DNA of 64,000 nucleotides from Rhodospirillaceae bacterium (GCA_947476925.1 CANJSF010000013.1:1-64000); one strand, 5' to 3'; numbered from the stretch's first letter, positions 35,722-45,350 are shown. A program made the numbers and translations. The notes: generated by a model not told the origin, from the sequence alone.

Positions 35722-36615
35722 TCAATCCAAAAACTTGCGCAAGCTTGCGCCCAGTTCAGGCGCGGCGGTGAAGAACGCGCCTTCCTGAAGGTTGGGGAAG
35801 TCGGCCAGCGTTGGCTTTTTGAACAGCGGCTGGCTATCTAACGTGCTTTGGCGAATGCCGTCGTTGAGCGCCATTAACAAAACCGGCTGCGTGATCATTG
35901 GCGCGCGCTCGCGCAATTTCGCCGCATAAGCAAATGCGGCATCGTGGCCGTACTCCCGCCGCACAAGCGGGCGAAGACTATCGGCAATCACCAAGCCCCA
36001 ATCAGCGTCACTGACATTTTGGGCCAGTTGGCCTTTTTGCAAGCGCGGCAGCGCGGAGGCAAACCATTCGAAAAACTCCACCGATGTTTTGTAGCGCGGC
36101 AGCCGCGAAATCGCGCCTAGCCGCGTTTCCTCACTCACCAGCCACACGCCCACAAGCGCCAGCTTACGCACCATTTTGGGTTCAGCGATGGCCAGCTCAA
36201 TGCCGGTGAACGCGCCGGTATGCAGGCCTATCACGTCGATGGGCTTATTGGGGCCGTAGCCTAAATTTTTCAGGCCTTCGTTCACCGCCGTCATGTAGTC
36301 GTTGATCGTTGGTACTTCTTTCGGCCCATCAGAACCCCCATATCCAGGCGTGTCGATGGCGATGACGGTACGATCGCGCCCCATTTCAGGGATGAGTTTG
36401 CCAAATTCCAGCGACGTGTTGGCCGTTTGGTGGAACATCACAAGCGGCGGGCGCTGCTTGGCCTTGGCATCGGTGGGCACGGCCATTTGATAATGCAACT
36501 GGCCATAACGGTTATCGACGTAGCCGCGCTTGATCACCGCATCGGCAGCATGAGCATGGCCCATCGTCGCAAGCGCGACACCTGCAACACACAACATTGT
36601 TTTAAACATATTCAT
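35722..36615 (-). CDS. Exported alpha/beta hydrolase-fold protein with a GxHxG elbow
   Basis: The start is the ATG at 36615 (GGGAGG upstream), giving a signal peptide ending AHA-ADA. The upstream open frame lacks a start signal. The 297-residue protein has FHQTANTS as oxyanion block, IDTPGYGGSDGP, and the elbow IGLHTGAF with His 132 in place of Ser. The C-terminal segment (LQEGAFFTAAPEL) also lacks the usual catalytic His. It is a paralogue of the cytoplasmic hydrolase at 32148, sharing the HTGA elbow and flanks. It is likely to be non-hydrolytic or to use unusual chemistry. It follows the patatin gene in the same direction by 145 bases. Confidence 0.85.
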   Translation of the reverse strand: MNMFKTMLCVAGVALATMGHAHAADAVIKRGYVDNRYGQLHYQMAVPTDAKAKQRPPLVMFHQTANTSLEFGKLIPEMGRDRTVIAIDTPGYGGSDGPKEVPTINDYMTAVNEGLKNLGYGPNKPIDVIGLHTGAFTGIELAIAEPKMVRKLALVGVWLVSEETRLGAISRLPRYKTSVEFFEWFASALPRLQKGQLAQNVSDADWGLVIADSLRPLVRREYGHDAAFAYAAKLRERAPMITQPVLLMALNDGIRQSTLDSQPLFKKPTLADFPNLQEGAFFTAAPELGASLRKFLD

Positions 36616-36760
36616 GGCGGCCCTCCCCGGCGGCGATAAAGTCGCACATTCTGGCCCCGCACGCAGGGCATGACAACCGGCAAAAGGCCGGGTGCGCTGC
36701 AAATACAACAACAGGCAGCCGTCAGGACGACGACAAATACAAAGATTTGGCAATTCGCCG

Positions 36761-37957
36761 CTAGCGCCGTGACAGCGCGCGAATGTCGTCTAACGGAATT
36801 TGAGTGATCAACGAGTCAAAGCGCGGCGGCTCGCTGCGCCAAGCGCTTTGTTCGCCGAGCGTTTGCCCCAGCGTGTAGAGCGCTTGCGACAGTTCAGGCG
36901 TGAATTCGTATTGCGGCGTGGTGATGGGCGTATTCTCGGGGATGCCAAGAATATAGAAAAAGCCGCCTTCTAGTGTGGTGGATAAAAACACATCGTACAC
37001 ACTGCGTTGCAAGACCGTGCGCAGCACTTTTTTCAGCGACGCGGCTGAGATATCCAACGCATTAACACGCAAAATATCGCCGCTGGGCTCTTCCATCATC
37101 TTTGAATTGATGATCGCGTAGACCCTCAATGGAATGCTGCGATCAACACCCGACATCGGCGGAACAAAAATCGAGGTCGACACACTGCCGTCCACATGCA
37201 ATTGGCGGCGCTGATCGGGCGAGTCAGGCTCGGGGGAAATCATCACCGGCTGAAAAAATCCAGGGATTGCCGAAGAGGCCATCAGCGCGTCCACATATAT
37301 TTTACGTCGGTCGGGACGATTGCTGGCAGCGATTGACGTGAGATCCCACACCACCACACGACCGTTATCAAGATCGGTCGAAGCCACCAGCAGCCGCCGG
37401 CCGCGCTCGCGGCGCTCGCGCGCTACGCGTTCCAGCACGTCGTCACTGATCATGTCGGTCATCAGCTCACGCAAAGGGCTTTGCTTGACCAAGGATGAGC
37501 TGAACGGCACTTCAATCAGGTCGCGTTTTTTGTAGACGCTGGCGTTGGTGATGGTGGCATAAATCTCGCGTGAGGCGGCATCGTAAGCCGGACCTAAAAA
37601 TGCGTAAGTGGATAGCAACGCACCCGCCGAAACCCCCGTGACCACATCGGCTTCGGGCCGCGTGCCCGTGGCGGTCCACCCGGCCAGCACGCCTGCACCA
37701 AAGGGGCCGTAGGACCCGCCGCCTGATAATGCCAACACAGTGATTTGGCCATCGCCCGTATGGTCGGCCATGACCACACCCGACGGTAAATCGGCCTCGT
37801 TGAAAAACACCGTTTGCGATGAGTCGGGCCGCAGCGCACCCCACGGCATGAAAACCGAGGGCGCTTCCTCACGCTGCGGGGTGATGGCGGCGCACGACGA
37901 CAGCGCAGCAGCGAACAGGGCGAGGAACGTAGTTGATGTAACCCGCCGCAAGTTCAC
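36761..37957 (-). CDS. Patatin-like phospholipase, lipoprotein
   Basis: The 398-residue protein starts at GTG 37957 and has a lipobox (LSSC, Cys near residue 22). The patatin domain is complete: oxyanion motif SGGGSYGPFGAG, nucleophile GVSAGAL and the dyad Asp in HVDGSV. It should cleave acyl esters of phospholipids or other lipids at the envelope. The GTG overlaps the TGA of the upstream aldehyde dehydrogenase (GTGA), so translation is coupled. A lipase coupled to an aldehyde dehydrogenase suggests degradation of a lipid or ester substrate. Confidence 0.92.
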   Translation of the reverse strand: MNLRRVTSTTFLALFAAALSSCAAITPQREEAPSVFMPWGALRPDSSQTVFFNEADLPSGVVMADHTGDGQITVLALSGGGSYGPFGAGVLAGWTATGTRPEADVVTGVSAGALLSTYAFLGPAYDAASREIYATITNASVYKKRDLIEVPFSSSLVKQSPLRELMTDMISDDVLERVARERRERGRRLLVASTDLDNGRVVVWDLTSIAASNRPDRRKIYVDALMASSAIPGFFQPVMISPEPDSPDQRRQLHVDGSVSTSIFVPPMSGVDRSIPLRVYAIINSKMMEEPSGDILRVNALDISAASLKKVLRTVLQRSVYDVFLSTTLEGGFFYILGIPENTPITTPQYEFTPELSQALYTLGQTLGEQSAWRSEPPRFDSLITQIPLDDIRALSRR

Positions 37958-39405
37958 GCCGCCGGTAATTCGCGAATCTCGCGCATGTCTTGCGGGGCCA
38001 GTGTGTTTGTCATCAACGCTTTTTTACGGAAGAAGCGCAAGATCGACGCCGGGCCCATGCGGCTACCGCCCATTCCCGACAAATTGAACGATGTTTTTTC
38101 AGCATCGCGCAAAATTGCGCCGGTCAATGTCGTATCTTGCAAACTGATTCCACCGGCGTCGATTTGCGAGCCCAACTCGTAGGCTTCTTCATCGCTGCCG
38201 GCAATCACGGCGCCCGACAATCCAAAAATAGTGTCGTTGGCAAGTTTCACGGCTTCGTCTTTGGTTTTGTATTTCATCACGGGAATCACAGGGCCAAACG
38301 TTTCGTCTTGCATGATTTTCATGTCTTGAAGAACGTCCGTCACCACTGTTGGGCGCATGTATTGGCCGCCGCCCAGATTTTGACTTTTGCCGCCCGTGCG
38401 AATTTTGGCGCCGCGCTTGATTGCGTCATCCAATTGCTCGTCAACAATGCCGGCCTGTTTGCCGAAGATGAACGGCCCAATATGACCCTTGTGAATGTCG
38501 GGATAGTTCAACTCGATCTGCTCGGCTTTTTTCACCAGTTTGTCGACAAACGCATCGTGGATTTTTTCCTGCACGTACACGCGCTCGATTGAAAAACAGA
38601 TTTGGCCGGTTGCGTACACTGTGCCGCGCAACACAGCATCGGTCGCGCGCTCCAAATCTGCATTCTCGGTGACGATCACGGGGTCTTTGCCGCCCAGCTC
38701 CAAGAACACTGGAATAAACCGGCGGGCGCAGGCTTCCGCCACTTTGCGCCCGGTCGGCACGCTGCCGGTGAAGCAGACGATATCGACATTTTCAATCAGC
38801 TGCTGGCCGGTTTCACCACCGCCCACAACGTAGGTCAGCACTTTGGCAAGCTCGGGCACCTTTTGAATGGTTTCCATCAACGGCTCGACAAAGCGCGGCG
38901 TCACTTCGCTCGGCTTAATGATGGCCGCAGACCCCGCCAACAACGCGGGCGTGGCGTCAATCGTCGAGAGCATCATCGGGAAGTTCCAAGGGCTGATAAC
39001 GCCCAACAACGGATAGGGCTTCAACTGCGAGCGGAACTTAATATGCGGCATGATACTGGAGGTGCCTTCCAGCATCGCCTTGCCGATAATGTCGGCGGCG
39101 CGGTCGGCCCAGCCACGAATGCCCCAGATCACCGCTTCGGGCGTTTCCTTCGCCCCGCGGTAGCGGCCCGTGTCGGCGGATTCAGCTTTCGTGATCGCGA
39201 CTTTGTTTTTCTCGATCTCGTCGGCCCATTTGCGCATGACGGCAACACGGTGCGCGATGGGTGCCGCAGCCCATTCGACTTGCGCAGCCCGCAAGCTTTT
39301 TGTCGTGGCCAGCATCTCGTCAGCCGTCGGCGGTGTGATGTGGTAATCCACCTCGCCCGTGCGCGGGTTGCGGACGGGCATCGTATTGCGAAGAATGGCA
39401 TTCAT
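37954..39405 (-). CDS. NAD(P)-dependent aldehyde dehydrogenase
   Basis: This member of the aldehyde dehydrogenase superfamily oxidises an aldehyde to its acid. The general-base Glu is in FLELGGKDP and the catalytic Cys in TGQICFSIERVYV. NAD-site blocks SPWNFPMML, KPSEVTP and FTGSVPTGRKV are present. I place the start at ATG 39405; an in-frame GTG at 39459 would add 18 residues with no motif. Its stop overlaps the start of the patatin gene by 4 bases. The substrate is unknown, but the nearby hydroxyacid dehydrogenase, aldo/keto reductase and lipase fit a catabolic set. Confidence 0.93.
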   Translation of the reverse strand: MNAILRNTMPVRNPRTGEVDYHITPPTADEMLATTKSLRAAQVEWAAAPIAHRVAVMRKWADEIEKNKVAITKAESADTGRYRGAKETPEAVIWGIRGWADRAADIIGKAMLEGTSSIMPHIKFRSQLKPYPLLGVISPWNFPMMLSTIDATPALLAGSAAIIKPSEVTPRFVEPLMETIQKVPELAKVLTYVVGGGETGQQLIENVDIVCFTGSVPTGRKVAEACARRFIPVFLELGGKDPVIVTENADLERATDAVLRGTVYATGQICFSIERVYVQEKIHDAFVDKLVKKAEQIELNYPDIHKGHIGPFIFGKQAGIVDEQLDDAIKRGAKIRTGGKSQNLGGGQYMRPTVVTDVLQDMKIMQDETFGPVIPVMKYKTKDEAVKLANDTIFGLSGAVIAGSDEEAYELGSQIDAGGISLQDTTLTGAILRDAEKTSFNLSGMGGSRMGPASILRFFRKKALMTNTLAPQDMREIRELPAA

Positions 39406-39522
39406 GAGAACAAGCCCTGGCTGATAAGCGTTTGACGGTTTGAGCGTCGTTTCCGCCACAACTTAGTGCCTGGAGACCCGCCCGCCAAGAGCCGGAAGAG
39501 CCTGAAAAACATGAAAGTTTGC

Positions 39523-40320
39523 CTACTCCGCGGGCATTTGGTCCGACACATTCTCGTCTGACTCGCGGATCCCGATGGTGGATGGTTTGGGGTTGCGGCC
39601 TATCCCGAACTTGACGAGCTTACGCTCGGCGTCCGTCCATAAATGTGAATTCATTTGGTAGGTTTGGCCGTCGGGGCCGGGCAGGTCTTCGCGGAATCTC
39701 CAATGCGAAATGTCGCGGCCACCCGCCTTTTGCATGCGATTGAGCCATAGCGTTGCCGTGCCATCGAGCAACACCTGATCGTCGGTGTAGGAGACGCCAA
39801 CCCACTTGAAAACTTGCTCGCCGCCTTTGGCGACATCAAAGCGCCGCGGCATGACAGACATCGGCAAAGCCGCGGGCGTCATGGCGATGAGGCAGTTCAT
39901 GTCGCAAGCGGCAGTAAATGTTTCGAGCCGTTCGTTCGCACCGTCTTTGGGCGTTGTTCGCCGCGTGATGCGCACGATGGGGCCTTCAGCCGTCGTTTCA
40001 CGCTTCACTTCAATTTTGCGTTTCACACCCTTCACGTCACTTTGGCCCGTGGCACTCAGCGCGCGCCAGTTAGCGTCGTAGCTCCAGGTTCCTGAGGCAA
40101 CGTAACTGTCATCATCTGCTGTGACGGTGCTGAGCACCGTATAGCCGCCATCGGGCCGCTTAAAGATGGCAAACTCTTCGGCCCGCGCAAAACCCGGTCT
40201 GCCGCTGACGACCAACACACCCTCGTCCACCAAGCTTTCTTTGCCGGGGTCTGGTGCGTCTTGGGCCAGCGCGGTGAGACCGAAGCCAAAACATGCCAGA
40301 AAGGTGATCCTCGCGATCAT
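39523..40320 (-). CDS. Exported protein of unknown function
   Basis: The 265-residue protein starts at ATG 40320 with a short signal peptide (MIARITFLACFGFGLTALAQ). The mature protein is beta-rich, with blocks such as GTWSYDANWRALSATGQ, two cysteines in ACDMNCL that may form a disulfide, and DISHWRFREDLPGPDGQ. I do not recognise the family. The gene starts 5 bases after the stop of the aldo/keto reductase in the same direction, so they are cotranscribed. The start at 40320 is preferred over the longer frame because of the signal peptide. Confidence 0.7.
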   Translation of the reverse strand: MIARITFLACFGFGLTALAQDAPDPGKESLVDEGVLVVSGRPGFARAEEFAIFKRPDGGYTVLSTVTADDDSYVASGTWSYDANWRALSATGQSDVKGVKRKIEVKRETTAEGPIVRITRRTTPKDGANERLETFTAACDMNCLIAMTPAALPMSVMPRRFDVAKGGEQVFKWVGVSYTDDQVLLDGTATLWLNRMQKAGGRDISHWRFREDLPGPDGQTYQMNSHLWTDAERKLVKFGIGRNPKPSTIGIRESDENVSDQMPAE

Positions 40321-40325
40321 GGCTA

Positions 40326-41312
40326 TTACTTCTTTTGCGTGGGTTGCATGGCCACGCCACCGGGTGGCGGCGTGATCTCGTCGATGTTTTGGAGTTCTTC
40401 GGCGCTGGGGCGCCACGCGCCCGCCTTGACGTTTTGCTCAAGCTGTTCGGGCTTCGTCGCTCCTGAGATGACACTGGCAACAACAGGCTTGGACAACAAC
40501 CAACCGATTGCCATCTCGAGCATTGAATGTCCGTACTTCTCACACAGCCCTTGAAGCAGTTCGACCTTGGCAAATTTGTCGTCGCCAAAAAAACGGCTCG
40601 CGACAGCACCGCGGCCCGCCCACGCGGCATAACGCGTGCCCTCGGCCGGTTTTTCGCCGCGCTTGTATTTGCCCGTGAGCAGCCCGCTCTCCAGCGGAAA
40701 GAACGGTAGAATGCTAACACCATGTGCTGCACACGCGGGCACCAACTCGGCTTCAATGTCGCGGCTGAGTAAGCTGTAGCGGTTTTGCGCAGAAATGAAC
40801 GGCGCCAGGTTGAGCGCCTTTGCTGTCCACGATGCATCGACGGTTTGCCAGCCAGAAAAATTGGAATGGCCGACGTAGCGCACTTTGCCTTGGTGAACCA
40901 AATCATCGAGCGCACGCATGGTTTCATCAATCGGCGTGTGCGGATCAGGCACATGCATTTGGTAAAGATCGAAGTAGTCGGTTCCCATGCGTTTCAAACT
41001 GGCTTCGACTGCGCTCATTATGTAACGCCGCGATCCGCCGCTCATCATCGGCCCTGGCCCCATGGGGTTGGCAAATTTAGTCGCGACCAACACGTCCTTA
41101 CGGCGTGCGCCTAATGCCTGACCCAGAAAAACTTCCGACTTGCCCTGCTCGCCGTAAATATCGGCCGTATCAAAAAAATTGATGCCGAGCTCGATGGCCT
41201 TATCGACCACGACCTTGGTTTGGGCAGCGTCGATGATCATCCCAAAATTGTTACAACCCAGGCCGACGGCCGACACCTTCAACCCCGAGCGCCCTAAATT
41301 TCGATATTCCAT
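40326..41312 (-). CDS. Aldo/keto reductase
   Basis: The 328-residue protein is a TIM-barrel NADPH oxidoreductase. The start MEYRNLGRSGLKVSAVGLG is typical of the YhdN/AKR group. Catalytic Asp and Tyr lie in FFDTADIYG, Lys in VATKFA, and His in YQMHVPDPHTP. The cofactor block SVISGATKPEQLEQN lies near the C-terminus. No signal peptide is present. It leads a two-gene unit with the exported protein downstream. The aldehyde or ketone substrate is unknown. Confidence 0.93.
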   Translation of the reverse strand: MEYRNLGRSGLKVSAVGLGCNNFGMIIDAAQTKVVVDKAIELGINFFDTADIYGEQGKSEVFLGQALGARRKDVLVATKFANPMGPGPMMSGGSRRYIMSAVEASLKRMGTDYFDLYQMHVPDPHTPIDETMRALDDLVHQGKVRYVGHSNFSGWQTVDASWTAKALNLAPFISAQNRYSLLSRDIEAELVPACAAHGVSILPFFPLESGLLTGKYKRGEKPAEGTRYAAWAGRGAVASRFFGDDKFAKVELLQGLCEKYGHSMLEMAIGWLLSKPVVASVISGATKPEQLEQNVKAGAWRPSAEELQNIDEITPPPGGVAMQPTQKK

Positions 41313-41460
41313 GCTTGCCCCGCTTAAATCCTAGGCGCCGATTACATCACGACTATGGGATGCACTCTATATAAGTTAGTCACCCCAGTTCTAGGTCTGA
41401 TAAGCTAGGATACGGCTTGGTCATTCTGCGACCAAACACCGCGACACGGAATCGCTGCCA

Positions 41461-41991
41461 ATGCTCGAGTTCCAGTCCCCGCACTCGGCTGACCTGATGG
41501 CCTACTGGCAAAAGGCCCGGTCGGGCCGCGCGATGCCGGCGACCGAAGATTTTTTTGATCATGTGCCAGCGGCCCTGGCGCCGTTGCTGATTTTATTCGA
41601 ATGCACGAACGCCGACCTGATCATGCGTTACGTCGGGACGATGGTCGTTGAACGCTGGGGCCAAAACATGACCGGCGAGAGTTGGCCGCGCCACAATTCG
41701 CATTTAAACGCCTCGCATCTGCTCGCAAACTTTGCACTGCTTCAGGCTCAGCCGTGTGCGGCCCATGCGCTCAGCGCATTTGTCACCTGTGCCGGGCGCA
41801 ATCTCAGTATTGAAACCGTGAGTTTTCCGCTTTCGGTCCGTGAAGGCAGGCCGCCGCGAATCATCAGTGGTACGTTTACGCTTGAGGCCCTGGGCCATAA
41901 TGAGCACTCGCAAGGATGGATGCCACCCCGCGCAATACGTTGGATTGATGTGGGATTTGGCATCCCCGCCACACTGCCGAAAACACCTTAA
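41461..41991 (+). CDS. PAS_5 domain protein
   Basis: This 176-residue protein matches the alphaproteobacterial PAS_5 pattern. It has a YWQKARSGRAMPATEDFFDHVPAALAPLL lead-in, in which YW and the P-x-x-D region are characteristic, and a core with LIMRYVGTMVVERWGQNMTGE. No output domain is attached, so it is probably a small cytoplasmic sensor or adaptor. The ligand is unknown. It is divergent from the aldo/keto reductase gene. An exported-protein gene follows 70 bases downstream. Confidence 0.82.
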   Translation: MLEFQSPHSADLMAYWQKARSGRAMPATEDFFDHVPAALAPLLILFECTNADLIMRYVGTMVVERWGQNMTGESWPRHNSHLNASHLLANFALLQAQPCAAHALSAFVTCAGRNLSIETVSFPLSVREGRPPRIISGTFTLEALGHNEHSQGWMPPRAIRWIDVGFGIPATLPKTP

Positions 41992-42061
41992 TGCGAGTGG
42001 GTTGACCAGACGATGCCTGCTGCGGATGATTATGCTTGGATTCGGGGCTGCGGGGCGCGGA

Positions 42062-42523
42062 ATGCCAATTAAAACATCGCTCATTGGACTTGGCTTCTTT
42101 TTAATCAGCGCATCGGTTTGTGCCGCGCAAGACGCGCCGGCAAAGCCACTTTTACTCGCAACCAAATTTGGCGAACTTTGTACAATGTGCGTGGCCACGC
42201 TGGATTGCGCCACGACCGACGGCACCGCAAAAACAACTTACACATTCCAGAAGAAAACATTCCTGGGCCAAATGTTGACAGTGCTCGATTTTGTACCTGG
42301 GCTTGGACGGGGTTCGTGGGAAACACGCCCGGTAAAAATTTCTGACACAAACGGCACAGGCACGATGGCAGCGCGGATGGAAACCGCGCGACTAAGCCTG
42401 AAAGAATCAAAAATCGAGGTGAGCGGCACGACCATTGACCGCGCCACTGGGAATTGGGCAGGCGCCAATAACGCGCCCCTCGGTCAATGCACGTGGACAG
42501 ATCAATCGGGAGCGTCGAAATGA
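42062..42523 (+). CDS. Small exported protein, unknown
   Basis: The ATG at 42062 opens a signal peptide (MPIKTSLIGLGFFLISASVCA, cleaved before AQD). The upstream open frame overlaps the PAS_5 gene and has no start signal. The 153-residue product has CTMCVATLDC near the mature N-terminus, a Cys cluster that could bind a metal or form disulfides. Its TGA overlaps the ATG of the DoxX-family gene (ATGA), so the two proteins are translationally coupled and may work together at the membrane. Confidence 0.7.
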   Translation: MPIKTSLIGLGFFLISASVCAAQDAPAKPLLLATKFGELCTMCVATLDCATTDGTAKTTYTFQKKTFLGQMLTVLDFVPGLGRGSWETRPVKISDTNGTGTMAARMETARLSLKESKIEVSGTTIDRATGNWAGANNAPLGQCTWTDQSGASK

Positions 42524-43044
42524 GCAATACGCCCTTCGCATGGACACGTGCATCGTTGAAAGAAGCGCCGCTGCGTTACATCGGCGTCGCGACAACCATT
42601 TTCATCCGCTACTTCACGGGCTTGTTTTTCTTTTTTGCCGGCCTCAACAAAATTCGGCATGGCTGGATGTGGACCGACTACCTGAAGCAAGTATTTGAAG
42701 CGCGCATCGCCGACCTTAACAACGTCGAGATGTCTGCCATTGAGTCCTTCGGTCGAATGTACCTGGAACTCTTCGCGCTGCCTCTTTATCAACCCATTGC
42801 CTACGTCGTGAGCCTTGGAGAACTTTATGTCGGCATCGCATGCTTCCTGGGCCTCACCTCACGCTGGGCGGGCGCTGCAGCGTTCTTCCTGATGTTCAAT
42901 TTCGCCATCGGCGGCTACTATGATGCGTCGCTGTTGCCGTTGATGGCATTGGGTTTGGTGCTGGTGTTCACACCAAACGGACATTGGTTGGGGTTGGATC
43001 GCAAATTCAGCGCTAAAAACCCCGCCTCAATTTGGTTCAGATAG
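42520..43044 (+). CDS. DoxX-family membrane protein
   Basis: The start is ATG 42520 in the ATGA overlap with the previous gene. The 174-residue protein has about four membrane helices. RYFTGLFFFFAGLNKIRHGW near residue 30, YVVSLGELYVGIACFLGL and a C-terminal HWLGLDR segment match DoxX/TQO-small-subunit-like proteins. These proteins have been tied to thiosulfate or sulfite stress and to quinone redox partners, but most are uncharacterised. The coupled exported Cys-cluster protein may be its partner. Confidence 0.78.
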   Translation: MSNTPFAWTRASLKEAPLRYIGVATTIFIRYFTGLFFFFAGLNKIRHGWMWTDYLKQVFEARIADLNNVEMSAIESFGRMYLELFALPLYQPIAYVVSLGELYVGIACFLGLTSRWAGAAAFFLMFNFAIGGYYDASLLPLMALGLVLVFTPNGHWLGLDRKFSAKNPASIWFR

Positions 43045-43083
43045 CGATCTGATCTCTCGTCCGTCAAACAACGCGCGACGAAG

Positions 43084-44235
43084 CTAAAACACACGCCGCC
43101 GGAAAAGTAAAATCGCGCCTGTTCCTGTTGCCAGACCTATCAAGGCCATGGGCCAGACTTGGTTGAGCGCCACCAGCAACGGCATATCTTGCAAAAAGAC
43201 GCCGCGATTGATGACCAAGACATAACGCAAGGGGTTCAAGTACGTGATGGCCTGAACCCAGCCTGGCATGTTTTCGATTGGGGTGGTGAATCCTGATAAG
43301 ATGACGCAAGGCATAATAAAGCAGAACGCTGCGATTTGGGCCTGTTGCTGCGTCGACGTGAGCGCCGAAATCATCAGACCGCAACTCGTGACCGAGACCA
43401 AAAACACGACAAGGCCGAGAACGATGATCGCCACGTCACCACGCAGCGGCACACCGAAAAACCAAATACCCATCAGGGCCAGCACCAACCCCTCGCCCAG
43501 TGCCAACACGACCGCAGGAACAACTTTGCCGATCAGGATTTCGTAAGGGCGCAGCGGCGTGACCAGCAACTGCTCGAATGTTCCCAACTCTTTTTCACGC
43601 GCGATCGACAACGCGGTAATGATCGTCGCTACAATCATTGTTAAAGACGCAACAATGCCCGGCACAATAAACCATTGGCTGATCATGTTGGCGTTGAACC
43701 ACGCGCGTTGGACCAACACAGGCGTCGGAAGCTTCTGCCCCAAACTTTGGGCTCGTTCGCGACTGTAGTCTTCGATAATGCTGCCAACATACCCAAGCGC
43801 AATCAGAGCCGTATTGGATTGGCGGCCGTCGACAATCACCTGCACGGTCGGCGTGCCACCCGATTTCAGTACGTGTGCGAAATTCGCCGGCACACGCAGC
43901 AACATCAACACGCGCCCGCGTTCGATGAGGTCTTGCCCCTCGTGCATCGAGGTGATGCGCGCTGTATCGGTGAAGGTTGGCGAGGCCGTGAACTTGGCGA
44001 CGAGGTCACGACTTTCCAGGCTCATATCCTCGTTGAACACTGCCAACGGAACGTGGTTGACCTCGAACGTGGCCGCATAACTAAACAAAAACAACTGAAT
44101 GATGGGCGGCAAAATAAGGACCGAGCGAATGCGCTTGTCGCGCCAGATGGTCAAAAATTCGCGGCGCACCAGAAACAAAATGCGCCCCAGCGCCTCGCGC
44201 CACCGCCATGATCCCTGATTCGCAGTCACACTCAT
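43084..44235 (-). CDS. ABC-2 type transporter permease (YbhR-like)
   Basis: This 383-residue permease has one N-terminal helix, a large periplasmic domain (about residues 60-180), then five to six helices, the ABC2_membrane_3 layout. REKELGTFEQLLVTPLRPYEILIGKV is the coupling helix typical of this family. It is the last gene of the tetR-HlyD-ATPase-permease-permease operon and overlaps the previous permease by 4 bases. It forms the exporter membrane part together with that paralogue. Confidence 0.92.
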   Translation of the reverse strand: MSVTANQGSWRWREALGRILFLVRREFLTIWRDKRIRSVLILPPIIQLFLFSYAATFEVNHVPLAVFNEDMSLESRDLVAKFTASPTFTDTARITSMHEGQDLIERGRVLMLLRVPANFAHVLKSGGTPTVQVIVDGRQSNTALIALGYVGSIIEDYSRERAQSLGQKLPTPVLVQRAWFNANMISQWFIVPGIVASLTMIVATIITALSIAREKELGTFEQLLVTPLRPYEILIGKVVPAVVLALGEGLVLALMGIWFFGVPLRGDVAIIVLGLVVFLVSVTSCGLMISALTSTQQQAQIAAFCFIMPCVILSGFTTPIENMPGWVQAITYLNPLRYVLVINRGVFLQDMPLLVALNQVWPMALIGLATGTGAILLFRRRVF

Positions 44236-45350
44236 GACAGCTTCCGCCGTGTTTTGCGAAACGTGATTGCCAAGAACAGCGTCGCCATGGCCATCAAAGC
44301 AAAAGTGTTAGGCACGATCACCGACCACACATTTCCCGCAAGAAAGAGTGTCTTCAAAATCTCGACAAAGTACCGTGCAGGCACGATGGCGCTGACGACT
44401 TGAACCACCACAGGCATAGAACGGATGTCAAAAATAAAGCCAGACAGCATGAGCGCGGGCATCATGGTGCCGGTGATGGCCATGATAGAGGCGACAAATT
44501 GATTGCGCGTCAGTGTCGAGACCATGAGGCCAAAGCCCAACACCGTCATCATGAAGCTCGAGGCTGCGATCAGCAGCACAATCAACGATCCACGAAAGCC
44601 AATATCGAACAACGCCAGAGCGACAGTGACGCTGACGGTCATGCCGCCCATGCCCAGTACAAAGTAGGGTACAAGTTTGCCAATAATCAGTTCAGCTTTG
44701 GTGAGCGGCGTGGTCAGCAGCGCTTCCATGGTGCCCCGCTCCCATTCGCGCGCAATGACCAACGCCGTCAACAGCGCGCCGATCAGTGTCATGATTACTG
44801 CGATCAGGCCTGGGATGATCGATTTATGACTGTCGACTGTTTCGTTAAACCAGACGCGCGACTGAACCGCGATGGATGGTGTTTGCAAGGTCGGGTTCGT
44901 GTGTTGGCGATGGGCGCGCCACGCGGCCCAGGCACCTTGCACATAACCCTGCATCAGGCGCGCCGTGTTACCGTCGGTTCCGTTGACCAATACTTGAATG
45001 GGGGCTGCGCCATTTGATGTCAGGCCAAAGTCATCAGCCAATATGGCAATGCCCTTCACCTGCCCCGCCCGTAACAAATCTGCCGCTTCGGGACGGCTCG
45101 CAACGATGCGCGGGACAAGATAGTCTCCGGCTTGCAGCGCGGCGTAAAAGTCGTGCGCTTCGGGGGCCGCAGTTTCAATTACGACAGCTAACGGCAAATG
45201 CTTGGCATCCAACGATACGCCGTAGCCCAAGACAAACAGCAGAAACAATGGCAGCACCACGGCAACAATAATGCTGGACGGGTCGCGCACCACTTGCAGC
45301 CATTCTTTGTGCACAAATCCGACGAGCCGCTGGCGGTTGATCTGGCTCAT
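44232..45350 (-). CDS. ABC-2 type transporter permease (YbhS-like)
   Basis: The 372-residue permease has the same architecture as its neighbour: a cytoplasmic N-terminus, a helix near residues 28-46, a periplasmic domain, and a C-terminal helix bundle. The coupling block is REWERGTMEALLTTPLTKAELIIGKL. Both ends overlap neighbouring genes by 4 bases (ATGA), so synthesis is tightly coupled with the ATPase before it and the second permease after it. Confidence 0.92.
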   Translation of the reverse strand: MSQINRQRLVGFVHKEWLQVVRDPSSIIVAVVLPLFLLFVLGYGVSLDAKHLPLAVVIETAAPEAHDFYAALQAGDYLVPRIVASRPEAADLLRAGQVKGIAILADDFGLTSNGAAPIQVLVNGTDGNTARLMQGYVQGAWAAWRAHRQHTNPTLQTPSIAVQSRVWFNETVDSHKSIIPGLIAVIMTLIGALLTALVIAREWERGTMEALLTTPLTKAELIIGKLVPYFVLGMGGMTVSVTVALALFDIGFRGSLIVLLIAASSFMMTVLGFGLMVSTLTRNQFVASIMAITGTMMPALMLSGFIFDIRSMPVVVQVVSAIVPARYFVEILKTLFLAGNVWSVIVPNTFALMAMATLFLAITFRKTRRKLS

